Made by a program: the position numbers and the translations under genes
Assembly: GCF_034931005.1 (NCBI RefSeq)
Contig: NZ_JAYGIN010000019.1
Location: forward strand, 1-64,000
Length of the DNA: 64,000 nucleotides
Direction of reading: 5' to 3'
DNA from: Arcicella sp034931005
Lineage (GTDB): Bacteria; Bacteroidota; Bacteroidia; Cytophagales; Spirosomataceae
Shown: positions 8,701 through 17,342 of the stretch, one piece after another
Numbering within the stretch: the stretch's first letter is position 1
Layout of the letters: the number at the start of each line of letters is the position of its first letter
The notes under the pieces: model-generated
What the model was told of the DNA's origin: nothing
Databases searched by the model: none
The model's input: only the letters and a program-made list of their open reading frames with translations

Positions 8701-11700
8701 TACTTCTGATACCGATTTTGACAATGCTAACATTGAAACTTTAGAGTTTTGGATGATGAACCCATTAATTACAGGTGAAGCTGGCGTTGTAAGAGCAACT
8801 GGAAATCTTGAACAAGATAGAATTAATAGTCAAAGAAGAAGTTTGACAGGTGGAAAGTTAATTTTTAACCTTGGTGACGTTTCCGAAGATTTTGTTCCTG
8901 ATGGTTTTTCAAACTTTGAAAATGGTATTCCAGCAGGACAAAAAATTGAGGCAGGTACAGGACAAAATGTTGAGAAAACCATTTGGGGAATTGCCCCAAC
9001 GCAACAATTTGTAACCAATGCTTTTACAACTGGAAATACTGAAAATAGAACTGCCCAAGATGTTGGTTTAGACGGTATGCCTAATAATTCATCGGAGAAT
9101 AATGAAATCTTTAACGAAAATAGTATTTTTAAAGAATACCTTGATAAAGTCGGAGCAATTGTAAATACGGATGCCCTTACAAACTTCAGAAATGACCCCG
9201 CAGGTGATGATTTTACACATTACTTGAATGAAAGATACAATAATACCTCAAGTATTGTGCAACGATACAAGAATTATATGGGTTTGGAGAATAACTCCCC
9301 AACCACAAATTCAGCAACTGCCAATACCAATTCTGGTTTTACAGAAGCTAATAATCAACAACCAGACCGTGAGGATTTGAATCAGGATAATACTATCAAC
9401 GATAATGAAGCTTATTATGAATATGAAATTGATGTAAAACCTGGAAAATTAGAGGTTGGTCAAAATTATATCGTTGATAAAATTGTTGAAAATGGCGTTG
9501 AATGGTTTTTGTTTAGAATCCCTTTAAAATCTCCGACTCGTGCTGTGGGTGGTATCAACGGTTTAAAAAGTATGCGTTTTATTCGTACTTATTTAACGGG
9601 TTGGGAAGCACCAGTGGTTTGTCGTTTTGCCGCTTTTCAATTGGCAGGTTTTCAATATCGTAAATTTACAGGGGAACTTACTCCACGTGGATTACAGGAT
9701 GTTCCTGAGCCTTATGATGCGAAATTTAGAGTTACAGCGGTAAATATTGAAGAAAATGGAGCAGTTCAAGGTGGTTCAAAAGCCAATGAATCAGTTGCTT
9801 ATGTTGTGCCTCCTGGTTTTGAGCGTGACCGAGATATTACAACTATTAATAACGCACAACTCAATGAACAATCAATGAGCCTTTGCGTTGAAAATCTACG
9901 TGATGGAGACTCAAGAGCGGCTTTTAAAAATACACTTTCAGATTTTATCAATTATAAAAACTTGAAAATGTTTATCAGTTTGAACGGCCCAGCAGGAATT
10001 GATAAACAAGTAAAAGCATTTGTACGTTTTGGGTCTGACTTAACGGATAACTATTACGAAATTGAAACACAAGGCTTAGAAAGAACAGATTACGGTGCAA
10101 CGCAAACACCAGAAAGCGTTTGGAAAACTGCTAATGAAATTGATATTCCTTTTGCACTTTTAAAGAGTGTTAAATTATCAAGAGACAGTGCTAATTCTAA
10201 AATTACGGAAGGATTTAGTAGAACAAGAACTTATGAAGGAAGAACATACACCATTACTGTCGTTGGTCGTCCAGATTTAAGTACCGTTTTGACAACCATG
10301 ATTGGGGTACGAAATCCTATTTCATCAGATGGTCAAGATAGAAGTTTTTGTATTTGGGTAAATGAATTAAGAGCCTCAGGTTTTGACCAAACTTCTGGAC
10401 AAGCTGCCATTGGAAAATTAGGCTTAAAATTAGCGGACTTTGCGAGTGTAACGGTTAACGGTTCATTCAAAAATTATGGTTTTGGTGGTGTTCAGTCCAA
10501 GATTTCTGACCGTGCCAGAGAAACAACCCTTGAATATGGAATTGCAGCCAATGTGAATGTCGATAAATTATTACCTGAAAAATGGGGTATTAAAATTCCG
10601 CTTTATGTAACCTATGACAAAAAGAATATTGCTCCACAATTTAACCCACTTGACCCAGATATTCCCTTAGAAAGTTCTTTGGAGAATATCAAAGACCCAA
10701 ATGAGCGTGAAGCCTACAAACAAAGTGTACAAGATAATACAGAAAGAAAAGGGATTAATTTAACGAATGTTAGAAAAGTAAAAACGGGGCAGAATACCAA
10801 ATCTCATCCTTGGGATGTTGAAAATTTGACTTTAACGTATGCTTTTTCTGAACTGACCAGACGTAATACACTCATTGACGAATACCGACAAACACAATAT
10901 AAAGGTGGTTTAACGTATGCCTTTACAGGAAATCCACAACCACTTGAACCGTTCAAGAAAATAAAATCTAATCACCCTTTGATGCGTTGGGTAAAGGAAT
11001 TTAACCTTACTTTATTGCCAAATTCAGTGACATTTAGAGCTGATATGGATAGAAGTTTTGTGAAAACGCAACTTCGTAACGCTTCAACTACGCAGAATTT
11101 GGGCGTAGGTACACCCAAATTAACTACCGAAGGTGTGCCTCCTCTTTTTGAAAAATATTGGTTGTTTAATCGTGCGTACAATCTCAATTGGAATCTTACT
11201 AAAAGCGTTGTGGTTGGTTATACTGCTAACGTAAATGCCATTATTGATGAACCTTACGGAGAGTTAAATACGACAGGAAAGCAAGATTCTGTTTTGAGGA
11301 ATTTACGCCGTTTTGGTCGTACTAAAGGTTTTGACCAACAAGTAAATGGTGTTTGGCGTTTGCCTTTGAATAAATCACCATTAACGGATTGGATGACAGC
11401 CGATTATAGTCACCGATTTGGTTATACTTATTTTGCCAATTCGTATGAAATTAAGGACGATGACGGTTTCTTATTTGGAAATATTATCAAGAATACAAGA
11501 AGTAGAGGTATCAATGGAAAGATAGATTTAGTGGCACTTTACAATCGTGTTAGAGCCTTACGCTTAGCGAATCAGCCACGTGTTTCAAGAAAGAATATCG
11601 CTCGAAATCCAGGAGATGACGAAGATATTATTAAACCACAACCTAATTTTTTACGCAGTGTTACTCGTTTGTTAATGGCAATTAGAGGTATTCAAGTAAA

Positions 11701-13066
11701 TTATACCATTGATGAATCAACGTCTTTACCTGGTTTCATTCCAACGCCAGGGATTTTGGGAATGAATAGTGTAAATTCGGCTCCAGGTTTTGCATTTATT
11801 ACGGGTAGCCAAGACCCTAATATCCGTTTTAGAGCTTCTGAAAATGGTTGGTTAACCCAAAGTAGAACGCAAAATGTACCGTTTTTACAAATGCGTACTC
11901 AAAACTTAACGTATCGAACTGCGATTGAACCTTTCAGAGATTTTAAAATTCAGTTGGAAGGAAAATGGAGTAGAACAGATAATTATCAAGAAAATTACCG
12001 CATGGATAGTTTGGGTACAGGATTTAAGAATTATAACCCTGTGCGTTCTGGAAATTACAGTATGTCGTTTTTGTCGTTCCTGACGGCATTTGATAGTAAT
12101 TCGCCTGATGATAATTCTGTAATTTTTAATCGTTTTAGAGGTTATCGAGAAATTATTTTAGCAAGATTAAATGCTAAAAATGCAGCGGAAGGTTTAGAGG
12201 GAGTTTACAATAAAAACTCACAAGATGTACTTATTCCAGCATTTTTTGCTGCTTATAGTGGACTATCACCCGATAAAGTTAGTTTCTCTCCATTTGTAAA
12301 TATTCCGCTTCCCAATTGGCGTGTAGATTACAATGGTTTGTCTAATATTGGTTGGTTCAAACGGAAATTCTCAAATATTTCAATCCAACATTCATATTCA
12401 TCAACGTATAGCGTAGGAAACTTTATCTCGAATTTGGGTTATAGAGATGTATCGCTGCTAACTTTAGATAATATGATGTACAATACCGCTTATTTGAGTA
12501 AAGGACAAATTGTTCGTTTGGATGATAAAACGTATGAAAATCAAGTAGGCGATGAATATTTGTCTCCTGTTTATGCCATGAGTGTGATTACATTCCAAGA
12601 GAAATTTTCACCACTAATTGGTATAAATGCTACTACAAAAAGTAAAATTTCATTACAACTAAGTTATAGTCAAGACCGTAATATTGGCTTGAATTTAGCG
12701 AGTAATTACGTAAATGAATTGAGTAATAAAGATTTAATGGTGGGAATGGGCTTTACAAAAGCCAATATGTTGTTGCCTTTCAAAGTAGGAGGAAAGCGGG
12801 TAAGATTGCAAAATGATTTAAAATTTGAAGCAAGATTGACCATCAGAGATACCAGAACGATTCAACGTAAATTAGATGATGTTCCAGTGGTGACGCAAGG
12901 TTTTACGCAATTCCAATTTCGTCCGCAAGCAAGTTATAATGTCAATAAAAAATTAAGTGTTACTGCATATTACGATAAGAACTTTAATAATCCGTTTGTA
13001 TCAAATTTGTACTATCGTTCAACCGACCAAGCAGGTGTACAAGTAAGATTTAGTTTATCAGAATAA
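5711..13066 (+). CDS. sprA: SprA, giant outer-membrane translocon of type IX secretion
   Basis: 2451-aa protein of the SprA/SOV family, the roughly 36-strand outer-membrane barrel through which type IX substrates leave the cell; it is needed for gliding in related bacteria. A signal peptide (about 1-24, FYILSGFLVFSVFASLAW) is followed by a long series of beta-rich repeats. Recognisable SprA segments include IDFKPNGNILLDIGYIGQFI near 210 and the plug or C-terminal region ending with AGVQVRFSLSE. The start is a GTG at 5711: a stop lies two codons upstream in frame (TAA 5705-5707) and no ATG follows for over 100 codons, so GTG is well supported. It stands alone, with a terminator 28 bases after the stop. 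The gene is intact despite its size. Confidence 0.96.
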   Translation: MQHKKFYILSGFLVFSVFASLAWVSPLRDAVIRYNIQLNTERLFRSLKADTIKKSGRRPRLKLKDRYSNRFTEKTPSSPFIIKDPKSISTEFKLDSAGKISVYEKAKDLTGNDNYRPAERMSIEDYNNLQENRFMRDYWKKYAASQDGKDDTKGRGLLPKIELPPAIDRIFGGTQIDFKPNGNILLDIGYIGQFIDNPALPVAQRYIGNLNFNEQAQINFQGKIGDKLNLNTNFDTKASFNFQNQLKLNWRTNEEDILQNVEVGNTSWQLNSQLIPGVQNLFGVKTLMRFGNLDVTAVAAQQRSKQDCITLRGGSQGKGFEIKGSNYDENKHFFLSQYFRSNYERSLRNLPMITSGVTITRLEVYVTNRTQSTESLRNLVGFSDLGEGNPFNRTQVRVSGGKNATSPVDNLNNNLFQKLRADSVTLRKVNETSFRLESNFGLRKGTDYDLLRGAKKLTEREYRFHQELGYISLITPLRNDEVLAVAYEYTLNGQRHQVGELTEDYQGLADNQVLFLKMLKSSTIRNNLDHPMWNLMMKNVYSLNSQQLTRQGFQFRVIYKDDQTGVDNPNLQEGEKIVDKERNLKLKDTPLLRVMGLDKLNQNNDPQVDGNFDFVEGVTVDSKNGNIIFPVLEPFGQSLKAQFNPEEITMVDKYVFDKLYSQTKADAIQLTGKDKFFLKGSFQSGVGGDVSLPFGVDAKSVQVTAGGVPLAAGTDYIVEPQSGRVRILNAGISNSSREIKVCYEKPDLFNNQIRTLLGAHIDYTVGQNLHLGGTIQHMSESPPGFLRRVQMGNEPVNNTIFGFDAAIQQKSNFLTRMIDALPLISTKETSAFDFQGEYAQLIPAVNNDVQGNAFIDDFEAARNIFSLNNQATAWKPGATPQNFPQGSPNSFERHFKRAKISTYVADFSLYGQGGTDLNVSGVNYEESSRYAYERAVSVTSLFPNKAQPNNITGIPIGVLDLAYFPNERGIYNFNTDLNQDGSLKNPTQNFGAITRAITSDTDFDNANIETLEFWMMNPLITGEAGVVRATGNLEQDRINSQRRSLTGGKLIFNLGDVSEDFVPDGFSNFENGIPAGQKIEAGTGQNVEKTIWGIAPTQQFVTNAFTTGNTENRTAQDVGLDGMPNNSSENNEIFNENSIFKEYLDKVGAIVNTDALTNFRNDPAGDDFTHYLNERYNNTSSIVQRYKNYMGLENNSPTTNSATANTNSGFTEANNQQPDREDLNQDNTINDNEAYYEYEIDVKPGKLEVGQNYIVDKIVENGVEWFLFRIPLKSPTRAVGGINGLKSMRFIRTYLTGWEAPVVCRFAAFQLAGFQYRKFTGELTPRGLQDVPEPYDAKFRVTAVNIEENGAVQGGSKANESVAYVVPPGFERDRDITTINNAQLNEQSMSLCVENLRDGDSRAAFKNTLSDFINYKNLKMFISLNGPAGIDKQVKAFVRFGSDLTDNYYEIETQGLERTDYGATQTPESVWKTANEIDIPFALLKSVKLSRDSANSKITEGFSRTRTYEGRTYTITVVGRPDLSTVLTTMIGVRNPISSDGQDRSFCIWVNELRASGFDQTSGQAAIGKLGLKLADFASVTVNGSFKNYGFGGVQSKISDRARETTLEYGIAANVNVDKLLPEKWGIKIPLYVTYDKKNIAPQFNPLDPDIPLESSLENIKDPNEREAYKQSVQDNTERKGINLTNVRKVKTGQNTKSHPWDVENLTLTYAFSELTRRNTLIDEYRQTQYKGGLTYAFTGNPQPLEPFKKIKSNHPLMRWVKEFNLTLLPNSVTFRADMDRSFVKTQLRNASTTQNLGVGTPKLTTEGVPPLFEKYWLFNRAYNLNWNLTKSVVVGYTANVNAIIDEPYGELNTTGKQDSVLRNLRRFGRTKGFDQQVNGVWRLPLNKSPLTDWMTADYSHRFGYTYFANSYEIKDDDGFLFGNIIKNTRSRGINGKIDLVALYNRVRALRLANQPRVSRKNIARNPGDDEDIIKPQPNFLRSVTRLLMAIRGIQVNYTIDESTSLPGFIPTPGILGMNSVNSAPGFAFITGSQDPNIRFRASENGWLTQSRTQNVPFLQMRTQNLTYRTAIEPFRDFKIQLEGKWSRTDNYQENYRMDSLGTGFKNYNPVRSGNYSMSFLSFLTAFDSNSPDDNSVIFNRFRGYREIILARLNAKNAAEGLEGVYNKNSQDVLIPAFFAAYSGLSPDKVSFSPFVNIPLPNWRVDYNGLSNIGWFKRKFSNISIQHSYSSTYSVGNFISNLGYRDVSLLTLDNMMYNTAYLSKGQIVRLDDKTYENQVGDEYLSPVYAMSVITFQEKFSPLIGINATTKSKISLQLSYSQDRNIGLNLASNYVNELSNKDLMVGMGFTKANMLLPFKVGGKRVRLQNDLKFEARLTIRDTRTIQRKLDDVPVVTQGFTQFQFRPQASYNVNKKLSVTAYYDKNFNNPFVSNLYYRSTDQAGVQVRFSLSE

Positions 13067-13093
13067 GAATTTGAATTTTAGTGTTTCAGAAGG

Positions 13094-13124
13094 AGTCGTT
13101 CATCGTAAAGAACGACTTTTTTTG
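13094..13124 (+). terminator. Terminator after sprA
   Basis: The stem GTCGTT/AACGAC with a ten-base loop is followed by a run of seven Ts, 28 bases after the sprA stop. It is short but typical of a Rho-independent terminator. Confidence 0.75.
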
Positions 13125-13355
13125 TTTTATGAAATGAAAATTAACCATTAAAAACAAGAAAATTATAAAAAGGATAAGTCTGGATGCTTAAAGCTAATAT
13201 CTTTTGAAAAAATTGTCTTAAATTGCACCCGAAATCAGCAACAGATTATTATGCTGAAACGATTTGGGATTTGTTAATGAGAAGTCGTATGATTTTTGAT
13301 ATTAACTTTCTCACTTTTCGCTTCATATACTAAACATTAAATTACAATAAAGACA

Positions 13356-13736
13356 ATGAATTTTCCAGCAGAGCTTCGTTACACAAAAGAACATGAGTGG
13401 GTTAAATTAGAAGGAGATATCGCTACGGTTGGTATCACAGATTTTGCTCAAAGCGAATTAGGTGACATCGTTTACGTAGAAATCGAGACAGTAGGACAAA
13501 CTTTAGCCCAAGACGAAATTTTTGGTTCAGTTGAAGCCGTAAAAACAGTTTCTGATTTGTTTTTACCAATTGCAGGTGAAATTTTAGAAGTAAATGCTGT
13601 TTTGGCTGACCAACCAGAATTAGTGAATTCTGACCCTTTTGGAGAAGGTTGGATGGTGAAAATAAAAGTTTCAGACATTGCAGACGTTGAGTCTTTGATG
13701 GATGCTGATACTTATAAAGCCCATACTGGACATTAA
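13356..13736 (+). CDS. gcvH: Glycine cleavage system H protein
   Basis: 126-aa lipoyl carrier of the glycine cleavage complex; its swinging lipoamide arm shuttles the aminomethyl group between the P, T and L proteins. The lipoylation site is Lys63 in the conserved segment GSVEAVKTVSDL, and the start RYTKEHEWVKLEGD is classical for GcvH. Size is normal. None of gcvT, gcvP or lpd is adjacent, so the system is dispersed. The gene is closed by a strong terminator 20 bases downstream. In some bacteria GcvH also supplies lipoate to other complexes, which cannot be judged here. Confidence 0.97.
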   Translation: MNFPAELRYTKEHEWVKLEGDIATVGITDFAQSELGDIVYVEIETVGQTLAQDEIFGSVEAVKTVSDLFLPIAGEILEVNAVLADQPELVNSDPFGEGWMVKIKVSDIADVESLMDADTYKAHTGH

Positions 13737-13756
13737 TATTATTTAGATATTCTTAT

Positions 13757-13784
13757 AAAGCCCTGACAATCAGGGCTTTTTTTT
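13757..13784 (+). terminator. Terminator after gcvH
   Basis: Perfect stem AAAGCCCTGA/TCAGGGCTTT with a four-base loop, followed by Ts. It is a textbook Rho-independent terminator about 20 bases after the gcvH stop. Confidence 0.93.
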
Positions 13785-13959
13785 GATAAACATAGATAGG
13801 TTATAGGGAATAGTCATTAGGTTTTAGTGAATAAAACAAGAATGTAATTCTCGAATAAATTGAAAAATGGCTTATGTTTAAGGAATTAGTAAGTTTTCAG
13901 CAAGTGTTTCCAGTTCACTTACTAAACCCTAAAACCCAAAACCTAATACCTGAAAAAAG

Positions 13960-15228
13960 ATGAAAACCCTTATTCGTTCCGCTAAAATTATTTGCAAATC
14001 TTCTGAATTTCATGGTCAGACTAAAGATATTTTTATCGAAAATGGCATTATTAGCCAAATCGGTGACTTTGTCGATATGGAAGTAGATGATATTATTGAA
14101 GGTGAAGATATTTGTGTTTCTGTTGGTTGGTTTGATATGCGTGTACACGCCAAAGAACCTGGACATGAATATAAAGAAAGCTTGGAGTCGATGGAGGAAA
14201 CTGCTTTAGCTGGCGGATTTTCTGAAATTGCTTTATTGCCTAATACTCAGCCAGTTGTACAAACTCGTGAAAGTGTTAATTATTTAAAACGCTCAGGTGT
14301 GAAAGTTAAATTTCACCCAATGGCAGCCGTAACTTTGAAGTGCGAAGGAAAAGATTTTACCGAGATGATTGACCTTCATGAAGCAGGAGCAGTAGCCTTT
14401 ACTGACGGTGAGCATCCTATCCAAAATCCTGATATTTTCTTGAAAAGTTTGCAGTATCTTACTCAATTTGGCGGTTTATTAATCAATCATCCAGAAGATA
14501 CTCATTTAACGCATTTCGGACAAATGCACGATGGAACGGTAAGTACCTTTTTGGGAATGAAAGGAATGCCCCAAATGGCAGAGGAAATTATGTTGATGCG
14601 TGACCTCAAAATTCTGGAATATGTGATGCAAACGCCTTTTAGTCAGGGTTTTACTGATGAAAGTATTTTGCATTTTTCTTGTATATCATCAGCTCAAACT
14701 ATCAATTTTATCAGAATGGGAAAAGATATGGGCTTGCCAATTTCATGTGATGTGGCGGCTCATCAACTATGTTTTACCGAAAATGATTTGGTTGATTTTG
14801 ATACCAATCTCAAAGTAAATCCTCCGTTTAGAACGCAAGAAGACGTGGATGCTCTTTGGGAAGGTTTGGCAGATGGAACAATTGATGTGATTGTTTCTGA
14901 CCATAATCCGCATGACGAAGAATCTAAAAAATTAGAATTTGACATGGCTGAATTTGGGGTAATTGGCTTAGAAACAGTTTTTTCATCTATCAATACCAAT
15001 AATGAAAAACTTTCGTTGGAGGAAATTATTGAGAAAATCACCGATAATCCACGCAGGATATTAAGATTAACAAATCCAACCATTAAGGAAGGGGAAAAAG
15101 CAAATTTAACGGTTTTTGCTCCCAACAAAACTTGGGTTTATGAAGAGAAAAAGATAGTTTCAAAATCAAGAAATTCTCCATTTATCGGGAAAACATTGAA
15201 AGGAAAAGTAATCAGAGTGATTGCTTAG
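13960..15228 (+). CDS. Dihydroorotase-like amidohydrolase with altered metal site
   Basis: 422-aa amidohydrolase of the dihydroorotase family (pyrimidine synthesis, carbamoyl-aspartate to dihydroorotate). Family features are ALLPNTQP (about 91-98), INHPED (His177), LHFS (His238) and VSDHNPHD with Asp314, the usual catalytic aspartate. However, the first metal-binding motif, normally Asp-x-His-x-His, reads DMRVH (59-63), so the first histidine is Arg61. Similar loss is known in inactive DHOase homologues that support aspartate transcarbamoylase, and I recall that many Bacteroidetes PyrC-type proteins share it. The enzyme may thus be inactive, structural, or use another site. It heads a same-strand run with two DUF4199 genes and gldF. 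Confidence 0.85.
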   Translation: MKTLIRSAKIICKSSEFHGQTKDIFIENGIISQIGDFVDMEVDDIIEGEDICVSVGWFDMRVHAKEPGHEYKESLESMEETALAGGFSEIALLPNTQPVVQTRESVNYLKRSGVKVKFHPMAAVTLKCEGKDFTEMIDLHEAGAVAFTDGEHPIQNPDIFLKSLQYLTQFGGLLINHPEDTHLTHFGQMHDGTVSTFLGMKGMPQMAEEIMLMRDLKILEYVMQTPFSQGFTDESILHFSCISSAQTINFIRMGKDMGLPISCDVAAHQLCFTENDLVDFDTNLKVNPPFRTQEDVDALWEGLADGTIDVIVSDHNPHDEESKKLEFDMAEFGVIGLETVFSSINTNNEKLSLEEIIEKITDNPRRILRLTNPTIKEGEKANLTVFAPNKTWVYEEKKIVSKSRNSPFIGKTLKGKVIRVIA

Positions 15229-15258
15229 TATGGAGGTAGATTTCTAATCACAAATAAT

Positions 15259-15798
15259 ATGTTTAATAAGTCATTATTGAAGAATGTAGTGCTTTATGGT
15301 TTTTTGGCAGGTTTATTAACCATGATTTACTGTTATGTTTTGTATGCTAATGGTGCTGTTCCTTTGGATGGAAAAAAAGCTCCAACTATACTTTTAAGTA
15401 TGGTTTGTATGATTTTATCAGTTAAAAGTTACCGTAAAGTTAATCCTGACCATACACTCCATTTTTGGGAAGGGCTTGTAGTGGCTAATCTTACTAATTT
15501 GATTGGAGCTTTAGTGAGTGCTATTGCCCTGTATTTTTGGTTGAGCGGTAGTGGAAGTTCTATTCTTTCTACTTATATTTCCGAAAGTATTCAAACACTT
15601 CAGATTGCAACTGTGAAAGCAGGTTATGTAAAAGAAATGGGAGAGGCTTCTTTTAAAGAATTGATTGATGCTTTTAGAATTTTATCCCCCAAAAATATTG
15701 CTTTTGATGAAGTCGTAGGACTGAAAGGCAAATTTCCTTTGGGTGTATTAATTTCAATCATGATTTCACTCTATTTTAGAAGAGGTTATGTCAATTAA
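15259..15798 (+). CDS. DUF4199 membrane protein
   Basis: 179-aa inner-membrane protein of unknown function with about four hydrophobic segments: NVVLYGFLAGLLTMIYCYVL near the start, PTILLSMVCMILSV, LVVANLTNLIGALVSAIAL and a final LGVLISIMISLYF. The layout and the segment YRKVNPDHTLHFWEGL fit the DUF4199 family common in Bacteroidetes. It starts 30 bases after the dihydroorotase-like gene and 26 bases before a second family member, so the three are probably co-transcribed. No catalytic motif is visible, and the basis for the link to a DHOase-like gene is unknown. Confidence 0.75.
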   Translation: MFNKSLLKNVVLYGFLAGLLTMIYCYVLYANGAVPLDGKKAPTILLSMVCMILSVKSYRKVNPDHTLHFWEGLVVANLTNLIGALVSAIALYFWLSGSGSSILSTYISESIQTLQIATVKAGYVKEMGEASFKELIDAFRILSPKNIAFDEVVGLKGKFPLGVLISIMISLYFRRGYVN

Positions 15799-15824
15799 AT
15801 ATCATTATTAAACTAAAAAAAACT

Positions 15825-16340
15825 ATGGAAAATCAAACTACTACAACTCGTACAGCCTTAAAATGGGGCGTAATTATTGGTGTTATCAGCATTTTATATA
15901 GCACTGCTATTATGGTTTCTGGGCAAATAGGCAATCAAGCACTGGGTTATGTCGTTTATGTAATAATAGCAGTCGGTATTTACTTAGCGATGAATGATTT
16001 TAAGAAGGAAAATCAAGGCTATATGTCTTATGGGCAAGGACTTGGCTTAGGTACATTGAAGTGTGCCATTGTTGGTTTGATTTCTGGCTTTTTCTCTTTT
16101 GCGTATATGAAGTTTATTGACCCAACCATCACCGAGCAGATGATGAAGAAGGCAGTAGAGGAAATGGAAAAAAAAGGAATGCCTGATGACCAAATTGAAC
16201 AAGCTATGGAATATTCAAAAATGTTTATGAGTCCAGGTGTATTGTTTGTATTTAGCTTAATCGGAATGATATTTATTGGTTTTATTTTATCACTAATTAT
16301 TGCCGCTATACTTAAAAAAGATAAATCAGTTTTTGAATAA
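15825..16340 (+). CDS. DUF4199 membrane protein (second copy)
   Basis: 171-aa integral membrane protein with about four transmembrane segments, including WGVIIGVISILYSTAIMVSG, LGYVVYVIIAVGIYLAM and FVFSLIGMIFIGFILSLIIA. The segment between segments two and three (FKKENQGYMSYGQGLGLGTL) is the most typical part of DUF4199. A charged loop with MMKKAVEEMEKKGMPDDQ precedes the last helix. It differs strongly from its upstream neighbour, so the pair is an old duplication or two subfamilies rather than a recent copy. Function unknown. It lies 36 bases before gldF. Confidence 0.8.
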   Translation: MENQTTTTRTALKWGVIIGVISILYSTAIMVSGQIGNQALGYVVYVIIAVGIYLAMNDFKKENQGYMSYGQGLGLGTLKCAIVGLISGFFSFAYMKFIDPTITEQMMKKAVEEMEKKGMPDDQIEQAMEYSKMFMSPGVLFVFSLIGMIFIGFILSLIIAAILKKDKSVFE

Positions 16341-16376
16341 ACTTATTCTTAAACTTAAAAATAGATACTTAACCCA

Positions 16377-17099
16377 ATGCTGCAAATTTTTAAAAAAGAA
16401 CTCAATTCATTCCTCAATTCTCTTATTGGCTATATCGTTATTGGTGTATTTTTGACGGCTACGGGGCTTTTTACGTGGTTTTTTAAAGATAATATCCTTG
16501 ATTTTGGTTATGCTGATATGAGTCTATTCTTTCAGATTTCCCCTTTCATTTTCTTGTTTTTAATTCCAGCCATTACCATGAGGGCTTTCTCGGAAGAAGT
16601 AAAATCTGGGACGATTGAGTTACTTTTTACCAAACCATTATCCAAATGGGAAATTGTATTGGGTAAGTATTTTACCAGTTGTTTTCTGGTGTTCCTCTCA
16701 TTATTGCCAACATTACTTTACTATTATTCGGTATATCAATTAGGAAATCCTCAAGGTAATATAGACTCTGCGGCAGTTTTTAGCTCATATTTGGGGTTAT
16801 TCCTTTTAGGTTGTGTATTTGCAGCAATTGGCGTATTAATGTCTTCATTGACCGATAATCAAGTAACTGCTTTTGTACTTTCTTTTGTGGTTTGCCTAAT
16901 TCTTTATTATGGAATAGGACAATTTGCCCAACTTCCTTTTATGGGTAGTTTTGGGTATCTATTCAATCAATTTGGACTCGATTATCAGTATAATGCTTTA
17001 GGAAAAGGATTAATTGATTCTCGTAATCTTATCTATTTTCTCTCCGTTATCTTTCTTACCTTGTGGGGAACAAAACTGAAAATTTCTACCTTGAAATAA
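16377..17099 (+). CDS. gldF: Gliding-associated ABC transporter permease GldF
   Basis: 240-aa ABC-2 type permease with six hydrophobic segments. It begins MLQIFKKELNSFLNSLIGYI and has the typical RAFSEEVKSGTIELLFTKPL cytoplasmic loop (about 63-82) followed by the WEIVLGKY segment. In flavobacteria GldF works with the ATPase GldA and the periplasmic-domain protein GldG, and is required for gliding in some species. Here gldG does not follow: the next gene, 243 bases on, encodes a WG-repeat protein. The permease could also serve a general exporter; the GldF name is by resemblance. It is the last gene of the run that begins at 13960. Confidence 0.8.
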   Translation: MLQIFKKELNSFLNSLIGYIVIGVFLTATGLFTWFFKDNILDFGYADMSLFFQISPFIFLFLIPAITMRAFSEEVKSGTIELLFTKPLSKWEIVLGKYFTSCFLVFLSLLPTLLYYYSVYQLGNPQGNIDSAAVFSSYLGLFLLGCVFAAIGVLMSSLTDNQVTAFVLSFVVCLILYYGIGQFAQLPFMGSFGYLFNQFGLDYQYNALGKGLIDSRNLIYFLSVIFLTLWGTKLKISTLK

Positions 17100-17342
17100 T
17101 ATTTTCGTATTTAACACAAACGGTTCAGAAGATTGTATTTTAAGACTTTGCTCAATAAACATTTAGTAATCAATTGGTATTCAGATGTTTGATACTCATT
17201 CCTGCCTTATTTAATCTCTATCTCGTTAAAATTGAGTTAAAACTTGGCTAACATTTGACATTGACTAATAAAAAAGTTAATTTAGTAATTGTTTTTTAAC
17301 CGAAACCTGACCCGCATTTTAAGATAATATTCACTAACTCAA

